Shown here piece after piece: positions 16,602 to 27,200 of a stretch of DNA of 47,112 nucleotides (position 1 is its first letter; each line of letters opens with the position of its first letter). The translations under genes and the position numbers were made by a program. The stretch spans positions 1-47,112 of the forward strand of contig LUZK01000052.1 of assembly GCA_001603595.1 (NCBI GenBank), in the 5' to 3' direction. The DNA is from Bacteroidales bacterium Bact_19. GTDB taxonomy: Bacteria > Bacteroidota > Bacteroidia > Bacteroidales > ML635J-15. The notes beneath the pieces were generated by a model. That model was not told the DNA's origin, ran no database searches, and was given only the letters and a program-made list of their open reading frames with translations.

Positions 16602-18581
16602 ATGTTCAAACCTGAATTACTATTACCGGCAGGGAGTGTCGAAAATTTTGTTGCCGCTCTTGAGGGAGGTGCCGATGCAGTATATTTTGGATTGCAAAAT
16701 TTTAATGCCCGAGCACGTGCAAAGAATTTTAGCTTTAATGAGGCCGCATCTGCAATAGCGTTTTCTCATTCAAGAAACAAAAAAGTTTATATTACTTTGA
16801 ATACGGTTGTGAAAAACACCGAGACATTAGAACTTTTAAAAACTGTAGATATTATTTCTCAATTAAAGCCGGATGCTGTAATTGTACAAGATTTTGGGAC
16901 TATAAATTTAATCAGAAATTTATATCCTCATCTTGTAATTCATGCAAGTACACAGATGGGGTTTAATAATGTTTCTGCAATCAAATTCCTAAAAAAAAAC
17001 GGTGTAAAACGCGTAATTCTTTCTCGAGAGTTGACAATGAAAGAAATTGAATTTTGCGCAAAACATTCGGATATTGAGTTGGAGATTTTTGTTCATGGTG
17101 CTCTTTGTTATTCTTTTTCGGGAAAATGTTTATTTAGTTCTTATTATGGCGGATTTAGTGCCAACAGAGGTAAATGTGCTCAGGTTTGCAGACGTCAATT
17201 CATAAGCGAGAACCAAAATATTACTCCTTTTAGTTTGAAAGATTATCAACTCATAGATTTTATACCTAGTTTTTCTGAATTAAAAATCAGTTCGCTAAAG
17301 GTTGAAGGACGACTTAAAAATTCCGATTACGTTTTTTCTGTTGCAAAGGCTTATAGAATGGCAATAGATAATCATTCAAAAATTGAGGAAGCAAAAGAAA
17401 TTCTTAAAACCGATTTTTCTCGACCTAAAATGCAATGGTTTGTTGGTAAAGATTTGAAAAATTCTGTCTCTGAATTGTCAGGCACAGGTGTTTTTGCAGG
17501 AGTAGTTTTAAATGTAAATTCTGATTTTTTTGATTTAAGTTCATCACAAAATCTTGAGGATGGATATCAACTTAGAATTAGAACTGCTGATGATAAAGAA
17601 GGTGTTTTGATTAAAATAAATAAGCTAAACAAAATTAATAATGATGTCTTCAGAATTTTTATTGATAAAGGTCTATTTTTAAAACCGGGTGATAAAGTTT
17701 ATGTTTCTGCCGGGAAGGTTTATAAACCTGTAAAACTTAAAATAATTAACAAAAAGTTTAATTTTATTTCTAACCAAAGATTAAAACTCATTAATGATAA
17801 ATTTAAACAAAAGACTCAAATAAAAACTAACGAAAAAAGAATGGAAATTTTCATACGTGTTTCAAAAGTAGAGCAACTTCAAAATGTTAACTTAAATAAG
17901 ATTAAAACTGTAATATTTAGTCCCCGAAAATTAGATGTTGATGAGGAACTTTTCAAGATTTGCCAAAATTTACCGGCAAATGTTGCTATTTATTTCGAAA
18001 TCCCAGCTTTTATAAGCTCCTTAAAAGAAACATATTGGCAAAAAAAGCTTTTGGAAATTCATAAAAAGACAGGTTGCGGGTTCTCTCTTTCGAATATTTC
18101 CCAACTTGAGATTATTCCACAAAAAAGTTTATTTCTGGCAAATGAGAATATTTATTTATTCAATGATATTGCAATTGATTTCATTCGAAAATCGGGATTT
18201 AAAGAATATATTTATCCCTTTGAGAATGATTATCCAAATCTTATAACAGGGAAAGACAGAAACGGAATTGTTCCGGTTTATTTTTATCCGGAATTGTTTT
18301 ATTCACGACAACCAATAAAATTAAAAGACTATTTCGCAGATTTTGATAAAAGAAATTTTCGAAAATATATCAGACACAATTTTACGGTTATTTGTCCCGA
18401 AAAACCGGTTTCAATAACTCAAAATATTCAAAAGTTAAAAGAAAAGGGCTTTAGTAAATTTTTGATAGACCTTAAATATGAAAGTTCACTTGAAAATTTA
18501 AAGAATATTTTTACTTCCGTATTAAAATCTCACAAGATTGAAGGAACAGATGTCTTTAATTTTAAAAGAGAAATGAAGTAA
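16602..18581 (+). CDS. rlhA: U32 family protein, RlhA/YdcP-like
   Basis: The 659-residue protein has the U32 barrel at the N-terminus (PELLLPAGSVENFVAALEGG). Its cysteine set is C169 and C176 (GALCYSFSGKC) plus C192 and C196 (RGKCAQVC), as expected for the iron-sulfur site. Length and layout match E. coli RlhA, which hydroxylates C2501 of 23S rRNA; other long U32 proteins have not been characterised, so the specific activity is an inference. The C-terminal half (about 350-659) is the family-specific extension. An A9 run at 16991-16999 lies inside the frame without breaking it. A -7 box at 16578-16585 precedes the ATG. Confidence 0.82.
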   Translation: MFKPELLLPAGSVENFVAALEGGADAVYFGLQNFNARARAKNFSFNEAASAIAFSHSRNKKVYITLNTVVKNTETLELLKTVDIISQLKPDAVIVQDFGTINLIRNLYPHLVIHASTQMGFNNVSAIKFLKKNGVKRVILSRELTMKEIEFCAKHSDIELEIFVHGALCYSFSGKCLFSSYYGGFSANRGKCAQVCRRQFISENQNITPFSLKDYQLIDFIPSFSELKISSLKVEGRLKNSDYVFSVAKAYRMAIDNHSKIEEAKEILKTDFSRPKMQWFVGKDLKNSVSELSGTGVFAGVVLNVNSDFFDLSSSQNLEDGYQLRIRTADDKEGVLIKINKLNKINNDVFRIFIDKGLFLKPGDKVYVSAGKVYKPVKLKIINKKFNFISNQRLKLINDKFKQKTQIKTNEKRMEIFIRVSKVEQLQNVNLNKIKTVIFSPRKLDVDEELFKICQNLPANVAIYFEIPAFISSLKETYWQKKLLEIHKKTGCGFSLSNISQLEIIPQKSLFLANENIYLFNDIAIDFIRKSGFKEYIYPFENDYPNLITGKDRNGIVPVYFYPELFYSRQPIKLKDYFADFDKRNFRKYIRHNFTVICPEKPVSITQNIQKLKEKGFSKFLIDLKYESSLENLKNIFTSVLKSHKIEGTDVFNFKREMK

Positions 18582-18587
18582 AAATAT

Positions 18588-19376
18588 TCAACTATCTGTT
18601 CTGGATAAATATCCAAATACAATTTTTTTCAAACGTTCCGGACTTGTGATTTTGTGAATTTTTCCGGAACGAGCTATTGAAATATTTCCGGTTTGTTCGC
18701 TTACGATAATTACCAGAGTATCGCTAATTTCACTCATGCCAATACCACTTCTGTGTCGTAATCCGTAGTCAACGGGCAGGTCTGTTTTAGCTGTTACGGG
18801 CAATATGCATTTTGCAGCAAGGATTTTATTGTTTTCAAGTATTACTGCTCCGTCATGCAGAGGGCTATCTTTATAAAAGATGCTTTTTATTAGTGGTACG
18901 GAAATATCTGCATTTAAAATTACTCCTTGCTCTGCGAAAACTTTGAGTGCATTTTCCCGAGAAATTACTAATAAAGCTCCAGTCCTTGAGAAGGCCATTT
19001 CCACGGCTGCAGTACAAATTTTATCTATACTAACTGTGCTGAATCCGGAATGAAATCTCGATGATTTTAAAATGTTGATTTTGTTATTCTCTGTGTATTT
19101 GTTTCCTACAATTAACAAAAATTGTCTTATTTCTTGATGAAACACTACAATAAGAGCAATTACTCCAACACCCATAAATTGACCTATAATCTCGCTTATC
19201 AGTTCCATCTTTAAAGTACGCACGAAAAGCCAGAATAAATAAATTAAAAAAATGCCGATAAAAATCTTAATGGCAACCGTTCCGCGAATCAGTAGATATA
19301 TCTGATATAGGAGAAATGCTACAAGCAAAATATCTAAAACATCAAGAAATCTTATGGTGATAAATCCATTAATCAT
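18588..19376 (-). CDS. cdaA: Diadenylate cyclase CdaA
   Basis: The 262-residue membrane enzyme makes cyclic di-AMP from two ATP. Three N-terminal helices (about 10-80) precede the DAC domain. The catalytic motifs are D175-G176-A177 in SPLHDGAVI and R207-H208-R209 in GLRHRSGIG. In Bacteroidota cdaA usually follows folP, as here (57 bp after folP on the same strand). A second -7 box (CAAAATTA on the plus strand, 19393-19400) lies just upstream of the ATG, so the gene may also have its own promoter. It converges with the U32 gene with only 6 bp between stops. Confidence 0.96.
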   Translation of the reverse strand: MINGFITIRFLDVLDILLVAFLLYQIYLLIRGTVAIKIFIGIFLIYLFWLFVRTLKMELISEIIGQFMGVGVIALIVVFHQEIRQFLLIVGNKYTENNKINILKSSRFHSGFSTVSIDKICTAAVEMAFSRTGALLVISRENALKVFAEQGVILNADISVPLIKSIFYKDSPLHDGAVILENNKILAAKCILPVTAKTDLPVDYGLRHRSGIGMSEISDTLVIIVSEQTGNISIARSGKIHKITSPERLKKIVFGYLSRTDS

Positions 19377-19433
19377 TTATTAGGTTTTTTGGCAAAATTA
19401 AACAAAAATAAGATTTTATATAAATTATTTAAT

Positions 19434-20288
19434 TTATGACTTTAGTAAAAAGATGTTATTGTCTTTTAATTTCAAAAACAATTCTACAACTTGTTGGGCT
19501 TCCTTAACATCATGAACTCTTAAAATGTTTGCACCTTTTTCGAGACAATAAGCATGTAGGGCGGTTGTAGCATTCAATGATTCTTCGGGGGTTATATTTA
19601 AAAATCTGTAAATCATTGATTTCCTGCTTATACCTACAAGTATTGGTCGCTCAAAAATTTTAAAACTGTCAAGATTTTTGAGTAAAATATAGTTTTGGTC
19701 GAGAGTTTTCGAGAATCCAAATCCGGGGTCAATAATTATATCGTGAATTCCGAGTGAGTGAAAAAAATTAATTTTTTCGGAAAAATATTTTATTATATCT
19801 CCGGGAAAATTTTCGTATTGTGTGAGATTGTTCATTGTTGCAGGAACACCTCTCATGTGCATAATAATGTATGGCACCGAATATTCTGCCACAATCTCGG
19901 GTATTTTAGTGTCAATTTCTCCGCTGCTGATATCGTTAATAATATCAATTCCGTAATCTGATATTGCTCTGTGGGCAGTTTCAGAATTAATCGTATCGAG
20001 TGAAAATATTTTATCAGAAAATTTTTTTTGAATTATTTTTAAAACCGGTTCAAGTCTTTTCCACTCTTCTTTCACACTTATCAAGTCTGCTCCCGGCCTG
20101 GATGACATAGCTCCGATGTCGATTATATCAGCACCTTCTTCAAACATCAAGGATATCTTTTTATAAGCATCCTCTACACTCGAAACTCTGCTATATTTAT
20201 AAAACGAATCTTCATTAACGTTAACAATTCCCATTATTAGAGGCTGACGAAATTCAAATATTTCGGATTTTAACTTTAAACTAAACAT
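19434..20288 (-). CDS. folP: Dihydropteroate synthase
   Basis: The 284-residue enzyme condenses p-aminobenzoate with 6-hydroxymethyl-dihydropterin pyrophosphate in folate synthesis and is the sulfonamide target. Family motifs are MGIVNVNEDSFY, GADIIDIGAMSSRPG, IMHMRGVPATM and IIDPGFGFSKT. The first motif reads NVNEDSFY in place of the common NVTPDSFSDGG, a variation in the substrate loop. A -7 box (CAAAATTA on the plus strand, 20315-20322) lies about 27 bp before the ATG. cdaA follows on the same strand. Confidence 0.96.
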   Translation of the reverse strand: MFSLKLKSEIFEFRQPLIMGIVNVNEDSFYKYSRVSSVEDAYKKISLMFEEGADIIDIGAMSSRPGADLISVKEEWKRLEPVLKIIQKKFSDKIFSLDTINSETAHRAISDYGIDIINDISSGEIDTKIPEIVAEYSVPYIIMHMRGVPATMNNLTQYENFPGDIIKYFSEKINFFHSLGIHDIIIDPGFGFSKTLDQNYILLKNLDSFKIFERPILVGISRKSMIYRFLNITPEESLNATTALHAYCLEKGANILRVHDVKEAQQVVELFLKLKDNNIFLLKS

Positions 20289-20363
20289 TTTTTAATTATC
20301 AATTAAATTTAGTGCAAAATTAAGATTTTATTAACATATCATAATATGAATAGATTTTAGAAA

Positions 20364-20396
20364 TTCTGTTTTCTTAATTAAAATTTTTTAAATTTG
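20364..20396 (+). promoter_or_regulatory. Promoter of tmk and the following genes
   Basis: A TAAATTTG -7 box (20389-20396) is preceded by TTCTG (20364-20368, an imperfect -33 box) at 20 bp. The ATG of tmk is 20 bp downstream of the -7 box. Confidence 0.5.
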
Positions 20397-20415
20397 AAGC
20401 CAAATATTTTATACA

Positions 20416-21102
20416 ATGGCGTTTATTGTAATTGAAGGATTAGACGGTTCGGGAAAATCTACACAGGTAAAATTATTATCTGATTATTTAAATTCTAAAA
20501 ACATTAAAACGCAATTTATACATTTTCCTACAACTGATTCCGAAATATTTGGAGAACTTATTTCAAAATTTTTACGAGGTGAATTGGGCAAATTAACGGA
20601 AGTTAATCCTTATCTTGTAGCACTGATTTTTGCTGGAGACCGATATAATCTTGCTGGAAGGATTAATGCTTGGCTTAAACAAGGAATTCATGTTATTAAC
20701 GACAGATATGTTTATTCAAATATTGCATATCAATGTGCGAAATGTTCAGGTGAGAAAGAAGCCGATGAACTGATGGATTGGATTTTGAAACTGGAATACG
20801 AGTATTTTAAAATTCCTAAACCGGATTTAAATATTTTTCTCGAAGTTCCTTTTTCTTTTACAAAAGAAAGATTAACCTCTCTACGTGATGGCGATGATAG
20901 AAACTATCTTAAAGGGAAAACAGATATTCACGAAGAGAGTTTGATTTTTCAGGAAAAAGTGCGAAATATTTATCTAAAAGCCATTAAACGCGACAGTAAT
21001 TTTATTGGAATAAAATGTTATAATGAAGCTGGTCAAATGTTTAAACCCGAGCAAATATCAAAATTAATTTTAAGTGAGTTGAGTAATAAAGGTATAATAT
21101 AA
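20416..21102 (+). CDS. tmk: Thymidylate kinase
   Basis: The 228-residue kinase phosphorylates dTMP to dTDP. The P-loop is G8-L-D-G-S-G-K-S-T16, and the DRY motif of this family is D96-R97-Y98 in VINDRYVYSN. The lid region (SLRDGDDRNYLKGKTDIHEES) lacks a clear arginine-rich LID, which suggests the type with arginine in the P-loop region is not strictly followed. It is somewhat longer than E. coli Tmk (213 residues). It heads a plus-strand run with short gaps (11 bp to the next gene) that continues to rlmB. Confidence 0.93.
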   Translation: MAFIVIEGLDGSGKSTQVKLLSDYLNSKNIKTQFIHFPTTDSEIFGELISKFLRGELGKLTEVNPYLVALIFAGDRYNLAGRINAWLKQGIHVINDRYVYSNIAYQCAKCSGEKEADELMDWILKLEYEYFKIPKPDLNIFLEVPFSFTKERLTSLRDGDDRNYLKGKTDIHEESLIFQEKVRNIYLKAIKRDSNFIGIKCYNEAGQMFKPEQISKLILSELSNKGII

Positions 21103-21113
21103 AATATTGGACT

Positions 21114-22667
21114 ATGAAAAAGATTTTGGCAAATTTCAGCAGAGTTTTAGTAGGTTTAATTTTTATTTTTTCCGGTTATGTCAAGGTAATTGACCCATTA
21201 GGTTCGGCCTACAAATTTACTGACTATTTTAATGCTATGCATCTGAGCTTTATGACAGATGCGTCACTTTTTTTTGCAATAGTGATGTCTGTTGCGGAAC
21301 TGGTTATCGGATTATGTTTGGTATTTAATATCTTGCCGAAATTGGCTTCATGGGGAGTTTTGTTATTTATGTTGTTTTTTACTCCTCTTACTCTATGGCT
21401 GGCAGTTGCTAATCCGGTTCACGACTGCGGATGCTTTGGCGATGCTTTAATTTTAACAAATTGGCAAACTTTCTATAAAAACATCCTAATCTTGATTTTT
21501 GTAATATTCATTTTTATTTACAGAAACAAATTCAAATCTATTTATAATACATTTTTTCAGTGGATTATTGCCGGATTATTCACAATAATGTCTGTATGGT
21601 TAAGTTTTTATTGTTTAAAAAATCTGCCAATAATAGATTTCAGACCATACCATATAGGTGCCAATATTATTGAAGGGATGACCGTTCCCGAAGATCAAAT
21701 CAATAATGTAGATGTTTACGAAAGTGTTTTTATTTATGAAAAAGATGGCGTTCAGAAAGAGTTTAAAGTTGATAATTTGCCTGATAGCACATGGAAGTTT
21801 GTTGATGCTAAGCATAAATTAGTAAAGGAAGGATATAAACCACCAATTCATGACTTTACTATTACACCAGTGTATATCCCTGGACATAGTCCGGAACATG
21901 TTGAAGCTGAAGAAGTAAATCTTTACGATGCAGAATTCATGTACACTAAAAACGGTGAAACCGAATACTTTACAATTGACCACTTGCCTGATTCTTCCTG
22001 GAAATTTGAGCATGTTGTTTATAAATCAAAAATAGATCCTTCTTTAATACGACTGGTTTATTTGAATCCCGAAGGTATCGAGGAAGTTTTTAATTTCCAT
22101 AGTTTGCCTGGACAAAACTATACCTTTATTGATGCTTTCTATTTTAATAATTATTCCGGTGATTATCACTACGGTGATGATATAACAGACAGAGTACTAG
22201 CAGATAAAAACTATTACTTTATTGCTGTGATGTATGACTTGAAAAAAGCCGACAAAAAATATCTGGATCGCCTGAATAATGTTGCAAAATATTGTCAGGA
22301 AAATTCATATAATTTTTATTGCCTCACAGCCTCTAATGAAAACGATATTTCTGAGTTTGTTGCAGAACATAAGCCTGTCTATCAATTTTACAATACCGAT
22401 CCAATAACTTTAAAAACAATTGTTCGTTCAAATCCCGGCTTGTTGTTACTTAAAGATGCTACCATCATAGATAAATGGGCTGCACGAAATATCCCTGATT
22501 TCCAAAATTTTAAGGGAGATTTACAAAGATATTCATTGAGTAAACAGAGAAAATATTTCGAAGATATGCGTTCTGGATTTATTTTATTTTCGTTGTTGCT
22601 CTTTATGAGTCTATTTACAAATTTTTACAACTGGATGAAGAAAAATAAATATATAAATAATAACTAA
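21114..22667 (+). CDS. BT_3928-like DoxX/MauE membrane protein with repeated periplasmic insert
   Basis: The 517-residue protein has an N-terminal four-helix DoxX/MauE domain with the motif C105-G-C107-F-G, then a fifth helix (about 150-167). A periplasmic part follows, ending in a thioredoxin-like segment (about 365-480, without CxxC), and a last helix lies near 497-512. The family is known in Bacteroides next to tpiA, as here (10 bp gap). The periplasmic insert holds three copies of a unit of about 33 residues at 201-233, 270-303 and 312-343, with a pattern of FxYxKxGxxxEF followed by LPDSxWKF. It probably takes part in envelope thiol or quinone redox chemistry; the precise role is unknown. 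Confidence 0.8.
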   Translation: MKKILANFSRVLVGLIFIFSGYVKVIDPLGSAYKFTDYFNAMHLSFMTDASLFFAIVMSVAELVIGLCLVFNILPKLASWGVLLFMLFFTPLTLWLAVANPVHDCGCFGDALILTNWQTFYKNILILIFVIFIFIYRNKFKSIYNTFFQWIIAGLFTIMSVWLSFYCLKNLPIIDFRPYHIGANIIEGMTVPEDQINNVDVYESVFIYEKDGVQKEFKVDNLPDSTWKFVDAKHKLVKEGYKPPIHDFTITPVYIPGHSPEHVEAEEVNLYDAEFMYTKNGETEYFTIDHLPDSSWKFEHVVYKSKIDPSLIRLVYLNPEGIEEVFNFHSLPGQNYTFIDAFYFNNYSGDYHYGDDITDRVLADKNYYFIAVMYDLKKADKKYLDRLNNVAKYCQENSYNFYCLTASNENDISEFVAEHKPVYQFYNTDPITLKTIVRSNPGLLLLKDATIIDKWAARNIPDFQNFKGDLQRYSLSKQRKYFEDMRSGFILFSLLLFMSLFTNFYNWMKKNKYINNN

Positions 22668-22677
22668 AAATCAAATT

Positions 22678-23439
22678 ATGCGTAAAAATGTCATTGCTGC
22701 TAATTGGAAAATGAACACTCTTCCAAAAGAAGGTGTTGAGATTGCAAATAAAATAAATCATTATCTTGCCGACAAAGAATTACCTGTAAACAAAAAAATT
22801 GTGTTAGGAGTTCCTTATACTCATCTTATTAAAGTAGTTGATACTGTTGATTATACAAAAATTGCCGTAGCCGCCCAAAACTGTTCTCAGTTTGAATCAG
22901 GAGCTTATACCGGCGAAGTCTCCGCTGCAATGATTAAAAGTTGCGGAGCTCAATATGTTATTATTGGTCATAGCGAAAGACGACAATATTTTGGCGATAC
23001 GGATGAAGTGATTTCTCAAAAACTTTCTCAGGCTTATAAAAATGCTCTGTTTCCAATATTTTGTTGTGGCGAAACTTTAAGGCAACGTGAAGAAAATGTA
23101 CATTTTAAAGTTGTTGAAAATCAGTTGGTTAGTGCTTTTATTCGTGTTGACAGATTTAACTTTGAACGAACAATCATAGCTTACGAACCTGTTTGGGCAA
23201 TTGGAACAGGAGTTACTGCAACTCCGGAGCAAGCTCAAGAAATGCATATTTTTATCCGTAATGTAATTGCAAAAATTTACGGACATGATGTAGCAGACCA
23301 AACCTCTATATTATATGGTGGATCAGTAAATGGTGCCAATGCAAAATCTTTATTCGAGTGCGATGATATTGACGGGGGACTGGTTGGAGGTGCTTCTTTA
23401 AAACCCGATGAGTTTATTAAGATTATTGAATCAATTTAA
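22678..23439 (+). CDS. tpiA: Triosephosphate isomerase
   Basis: The 253-residue glycolytic enzyme interconverts dihydroxyacetone phosphate and glyceraldehyde 3-phosphate. Catalytic residues are K11 (AANWKMN), H98 (IIGHSERR) and E170 (AYEPVWAIGTG). The phosphate-binding GGSV motif (LYGGSVNG) is intact. The gene lies between the BT_3928-like gene and prmA, one base before the prmA ATG, a conserved Bacteroidota arrangement. Confidence 0.98.
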   Translation: MRKNVIAANWKMNTLPKEGVEIANKINHYLADKELPVNKKIVLGVPYTHLIKVVDTVDYTKIAVAAQNCSQFESGAYTGEVSAAMIKSCGAQYVIIGHSERRQYFGDTDEVISQKLSQAYKNALFPIFCCGETLRQREENVHFKVVENQLVSAFIRVDRFNFERTIIAYEPVWAIGTGVTATPEQAQEMHIFIRNVIAKIYGHDVADQTSILYGGSVNGANAKSLFECDDIDGGLVGGASLKPDEFIKIIESI

Positions 23440-23440
23440 A

Positions 23441-24262
23441 ATGGATTACATAGAAATTAAAATTAAGCTTAATGCCGAAAAAAATTATCTCGGTGAAATT
23501 TTGATTGCATTTCTTGGTGAGATAGACTTCGATGGATTTTATGAAGATAATAATACTTTATTTGCTTATATCCCTGAAAATAAGTTTGAAAAACAACTTC
23601 TTGAAGATATTCTTAAAGTTTATGAATTAAATTATGAGCTTGCGGTAATTGAACAAAAAAACTGGAATGAAGAGTGGGAAAAAAACTTTGAACCGATTGT
23701 AATTGATGATATTTTGGCGATAATAGCTCCTTTTCATAAGCAAAATTTTGAGACTAAATATAAAATTTTAATCGAACCGAAAATGTCGTTCGGGACCGGT
23801 CATCATGCTACTACTTATATGCTGTGTAAGCTAATGCCTGACTATGATTTCGTCGGAAAATCTGTTCTAGATTTTGGTTGTGGCACCGGAATTCTCGGAA
23901 TTTTTGCTTCGATTTTAGGAGCTAAAGAGATTGTCGCAGTGGATATAGACCAATGGGCATATGAAAATACTCTGGAAAATGCCGAGAGAAATAATATTAG
24001 CAATATGTCCGTTATTAAAGGCGATATAAGTAATGTTCCAAAAAGAATTTATGATGTGATTCTGGCAAATATAAATCTTAATGTTTTGAAAAAAGATATC
24101 CCTGCATTAAGTAAACTAATGAAATACGGTTCACTGATATTTTTCAGCGGATATTTATCAATCGAATTGGAGCAAATAAAAAATGTATGTAAAGAAAATG
24201 GTCTTGATTTTGTAACTTCCTGCGACAGAGATTTTTGGAATGCCAGTGTTTTTAAAAAATAA
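23441..24262 (+). CDS. prmA: Ribosomal protein L11 methyltransferase
   Basis: The 273-residue enzyme adds methyl groups to ribosomal protein L11. The SAM-binding motif is V142-L-D-F-G-C-G-T-G150, and LANINLNVL is the post-motif substrate loop. The sequence EWEKNFEPI and SFGTGHHATTYM are typical of PrmA. The frame extends upstream to 23408, but the ATG at 23441, one base after the tpiA stop, is the natural start. Eleven bases separate it from the next gene. Confidence 0.95.
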   Translation: MDYIEIKIKLNAEKNYLGEILIAFLGEIDFDGFYEDNNTLFAYIPENKFEKQLLEDILKVYELNYELAVIEQKNWNEEWEKNFEPIVIDDILAIIAPFHKQNFETKYKILIEPKMSFGTGHHATTYMLCKLMPDYDFVGKSVLDFGCGTGILGIFASILGAKEIVAVDIDQWAYENTLENAERNNISNMSVIKGDISNVPKRIYDVILANINLNVLKKDIPALSKLMKYGSLIFFSGYLSIELEQIKNVCKENGLDFVTSCDRDFWNASVFKK

Positions 24263-24273
24263 AAATTATTAAT

Positions 24274-27200
24274 ATGAAAAGAGTTAGCTTCTCAAAAATA
24301 AAATTCTCTGAAATTCTTTTTTTGTTTTTGGTAATAACATTATCAGCACAAGCTCAGAATTTTCCTACCGAGCATGATAAATTTGTTAAGACTTTTTCAG
24401 GTGAATTGGGATTTACCGGCGAAATTAGGCAAGAAGGTAAGAGTATGTCTCGTGAGTTTACAAGATTCTGGGATTCAGATACATTAGCGATAGCCGAAAA
24501 AAATAATTTCATAGAACTTGCCAATTTGTTAAGTTCAAAAGGAGCTAAATCATATCCTGATTTAGTGTTGATTGCCGATAATTTGATGCAATACAAAAGA
24601 CGTCGTCTTAGCACAAGTCATTATGAGGAATATGAGTCTGCTTTGAAAAACTTTTTTAATCGAAGTCGCCGACCAAATCTTAAAGACGTTTCAGAATTTT
24701 TATTTTCTGTAAATAGTTTATTGAGTAATGATATTGTTCAAAAAAATCCCAGAACCTACTGGAAAACAGAAAATACTTACTATTCATTCAGATTTGATAA
24801 AGAATTTATTATTACTTTCGAGAATGTAAATCTTATCGGTTATCAGGATAAAGACAGCTTGAAAATTTATAATACCGATGGTGTTTATTATCCGATGCAA
24901 AAGCTATGGGTAGGGAAAAGTGGAGTTGTCGGTTGGGAAAGAGTAGGGTATGGGTTGGATAGCATTCAAGCTACATTACAGAACTACAAAATTGATATGA
25001 GAAATATTACTTATACTGCTGATTCTGTAACTTTTACTAATTCCTTGTTTTTTAAGCAGCCAATGTTAGGCAGGTTAATTGATAAAGCCGGGAATCTTGA
25101 TAATCCCAGTAAATCAGATTACCCAAAATTTACATCTTACAAACAACATTTTATTCTAAAGAATATCGTTCCTGGCGTAGATTACGAAGGTGGATTCAGT
25201 ATTCATGGACGTTCTTTTATTGGCAGCGGAACAAAAGAAGAGCCGGCCAAAATGTTTATTCGAAAAAATGACACTGTGTATCTGAATGCGTATTCGCGTG
25301 CATTTTATATTGATCCGGAAATGATAGTTTCAAATCCCTGTGCTATAATGCTTCGTCTTGGACAAGACTCAATATATCATCCATATCTTACATTCAGATT
25401 TCATAATAAAAGAAATTTTCTAGAATTAATCCGTTCAAAAGATGATATGTCGCAAGTTCATTATACAAATTCGTATCATAAGGTAAAAATGGATTTCAGC
25501 TGGCTTAAGTGGAACATTGATAAATTTAAAATTGAATTCACAACCATAAAAACTCCAGGCGTTTCAAATGAAGCCTTATTTGAATCTAATGATTATTATC
25601 GTCTCGAGCGTTACAGAAATATTCAGAAACGTGATCAACAGCATCCGCTAAAAGTTATAACAGGTTTTGTAAGCTCATGGGCAGGTAATCCTGAGTTTTA
25701 CCTCGATGATTTGTCGAGATATATGGGATATAGTCCTAATCAAGTTGTACAAATGGTTTTGAATCTCGCATATATAGGATTTTTAAGCTACGACTCCGAA
25801 ACAAAATTTATAAGAGTTTATCCCGAAGCATGGACTTTTCTCGAAGCCCATCGTGGAGTTCGAGATTCTGATGTTATTCAGTTTTATAGCAAAACCGAAA
25901 GTGAAACTCCTAATGCGGAGCTAAGTCTTTTGAATTTCGACCTTAAAATTAATGGAATTCGTGAGGTACATCTATCTGATTCGCAGAGTGTTAAAGTTTA
26001 TCCTATTGATCAAAAAATAACACTTAAAAAAGATCGAACTTTTATTTTTAACGGAACTGTTCAAGCCGGTCAATTTTATTATTACGGAAACAATTTCAAG
26101 TTTGATTACAATCGTTTCATGCTCGACCTTAGCCAATGCGATTCAATGAAAATGGTGGCAGAAACTGAAATTCTAGATGCTAATGGTCAAAAAACTCTGG
26201 CAATTGTAAGAAATAAACTCGAACAAATAAATGGGGAATTTTATATTGATGAACCAAACAAAAAGTCGGGGAAAGACAGAAATCCGGAGTATCCGAAATT
26301 CATTTCCAAAGAAAAGACTTATGTATACTACGACCGCTCAGATGTCTATAACAAAGCATATAGAAGGGATAGATTTTATTTTGAGGTAGATCCTTTTGTT
26401 ATGGATAGTATAAAAGGTTTCGCCAGAGAAAATCTTAAATTTAAAGGTACTCTTTACAGCGGAGGAATATTTCCGCCAATAAAAGAAACATTGGTACTTA
26501 GATACAGTGATTTTTCTCTTGGATTTAATATGCGTACCAGTCCTTTAGGTTTGCCTTTATATGATGGAAGAGCTACATATTACAACGAAATCGATCTGAG
26601 TAATAAAGGACTTAGAGGGGTTGGAATTATTGATTATCTTACATCAAAAATTTATGCAGATTACTTGATATTTTTCCTAGATCATATGGAAGGACACAGC
26701 GAAAAAATGCAAATTGCCAAACAAAAAGCTCCTGTTGAGTTTCCTTCAGTAGAAGGTAAAAGCAATACACTACGATGGGATGTGAAAGAAGATCAATTTT
26801 TAATAAAAAAAGATACTGTTGATTTTAAAATGTTTGACAACAAAGCTACTCTTGATGGAGACATTGTTATTTCAAGTAATGGTTTAAAAGGCAAAGGACT
26901 TATTGTAATAGAAAAGGCAACCTTAAGGTCTAAAGATTTTAATTTTAAACAAGAGGAAATATTGAGCGATACGGCTGATTTTCAATTATATACATTGAAT
27001 ATTTTAAATACTGAATTTGAATCTGATAATGTGCAAGCTCATGTAAGTTTTACTGAACGTAAAGGAGAATTTAAAACAAATGGTAAAAGCACAATCTGGA
27101 GATTCCCAAAAAATAAATACATTACCGAAATGAACCAGCTTACATGGTTTATGGACAATGAAGAGCTTGAAATAAGTGCAGATATGGATGTTTTAGAAAA

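Noticed and set aside
16991-16999. A9 run in rlhA as a frameshift site
   Set aside because: The gene stays in frame and the truncated product would lack the cysteine cluster; no precedent exists. It mainly shows that A9 runs occur by chance here.
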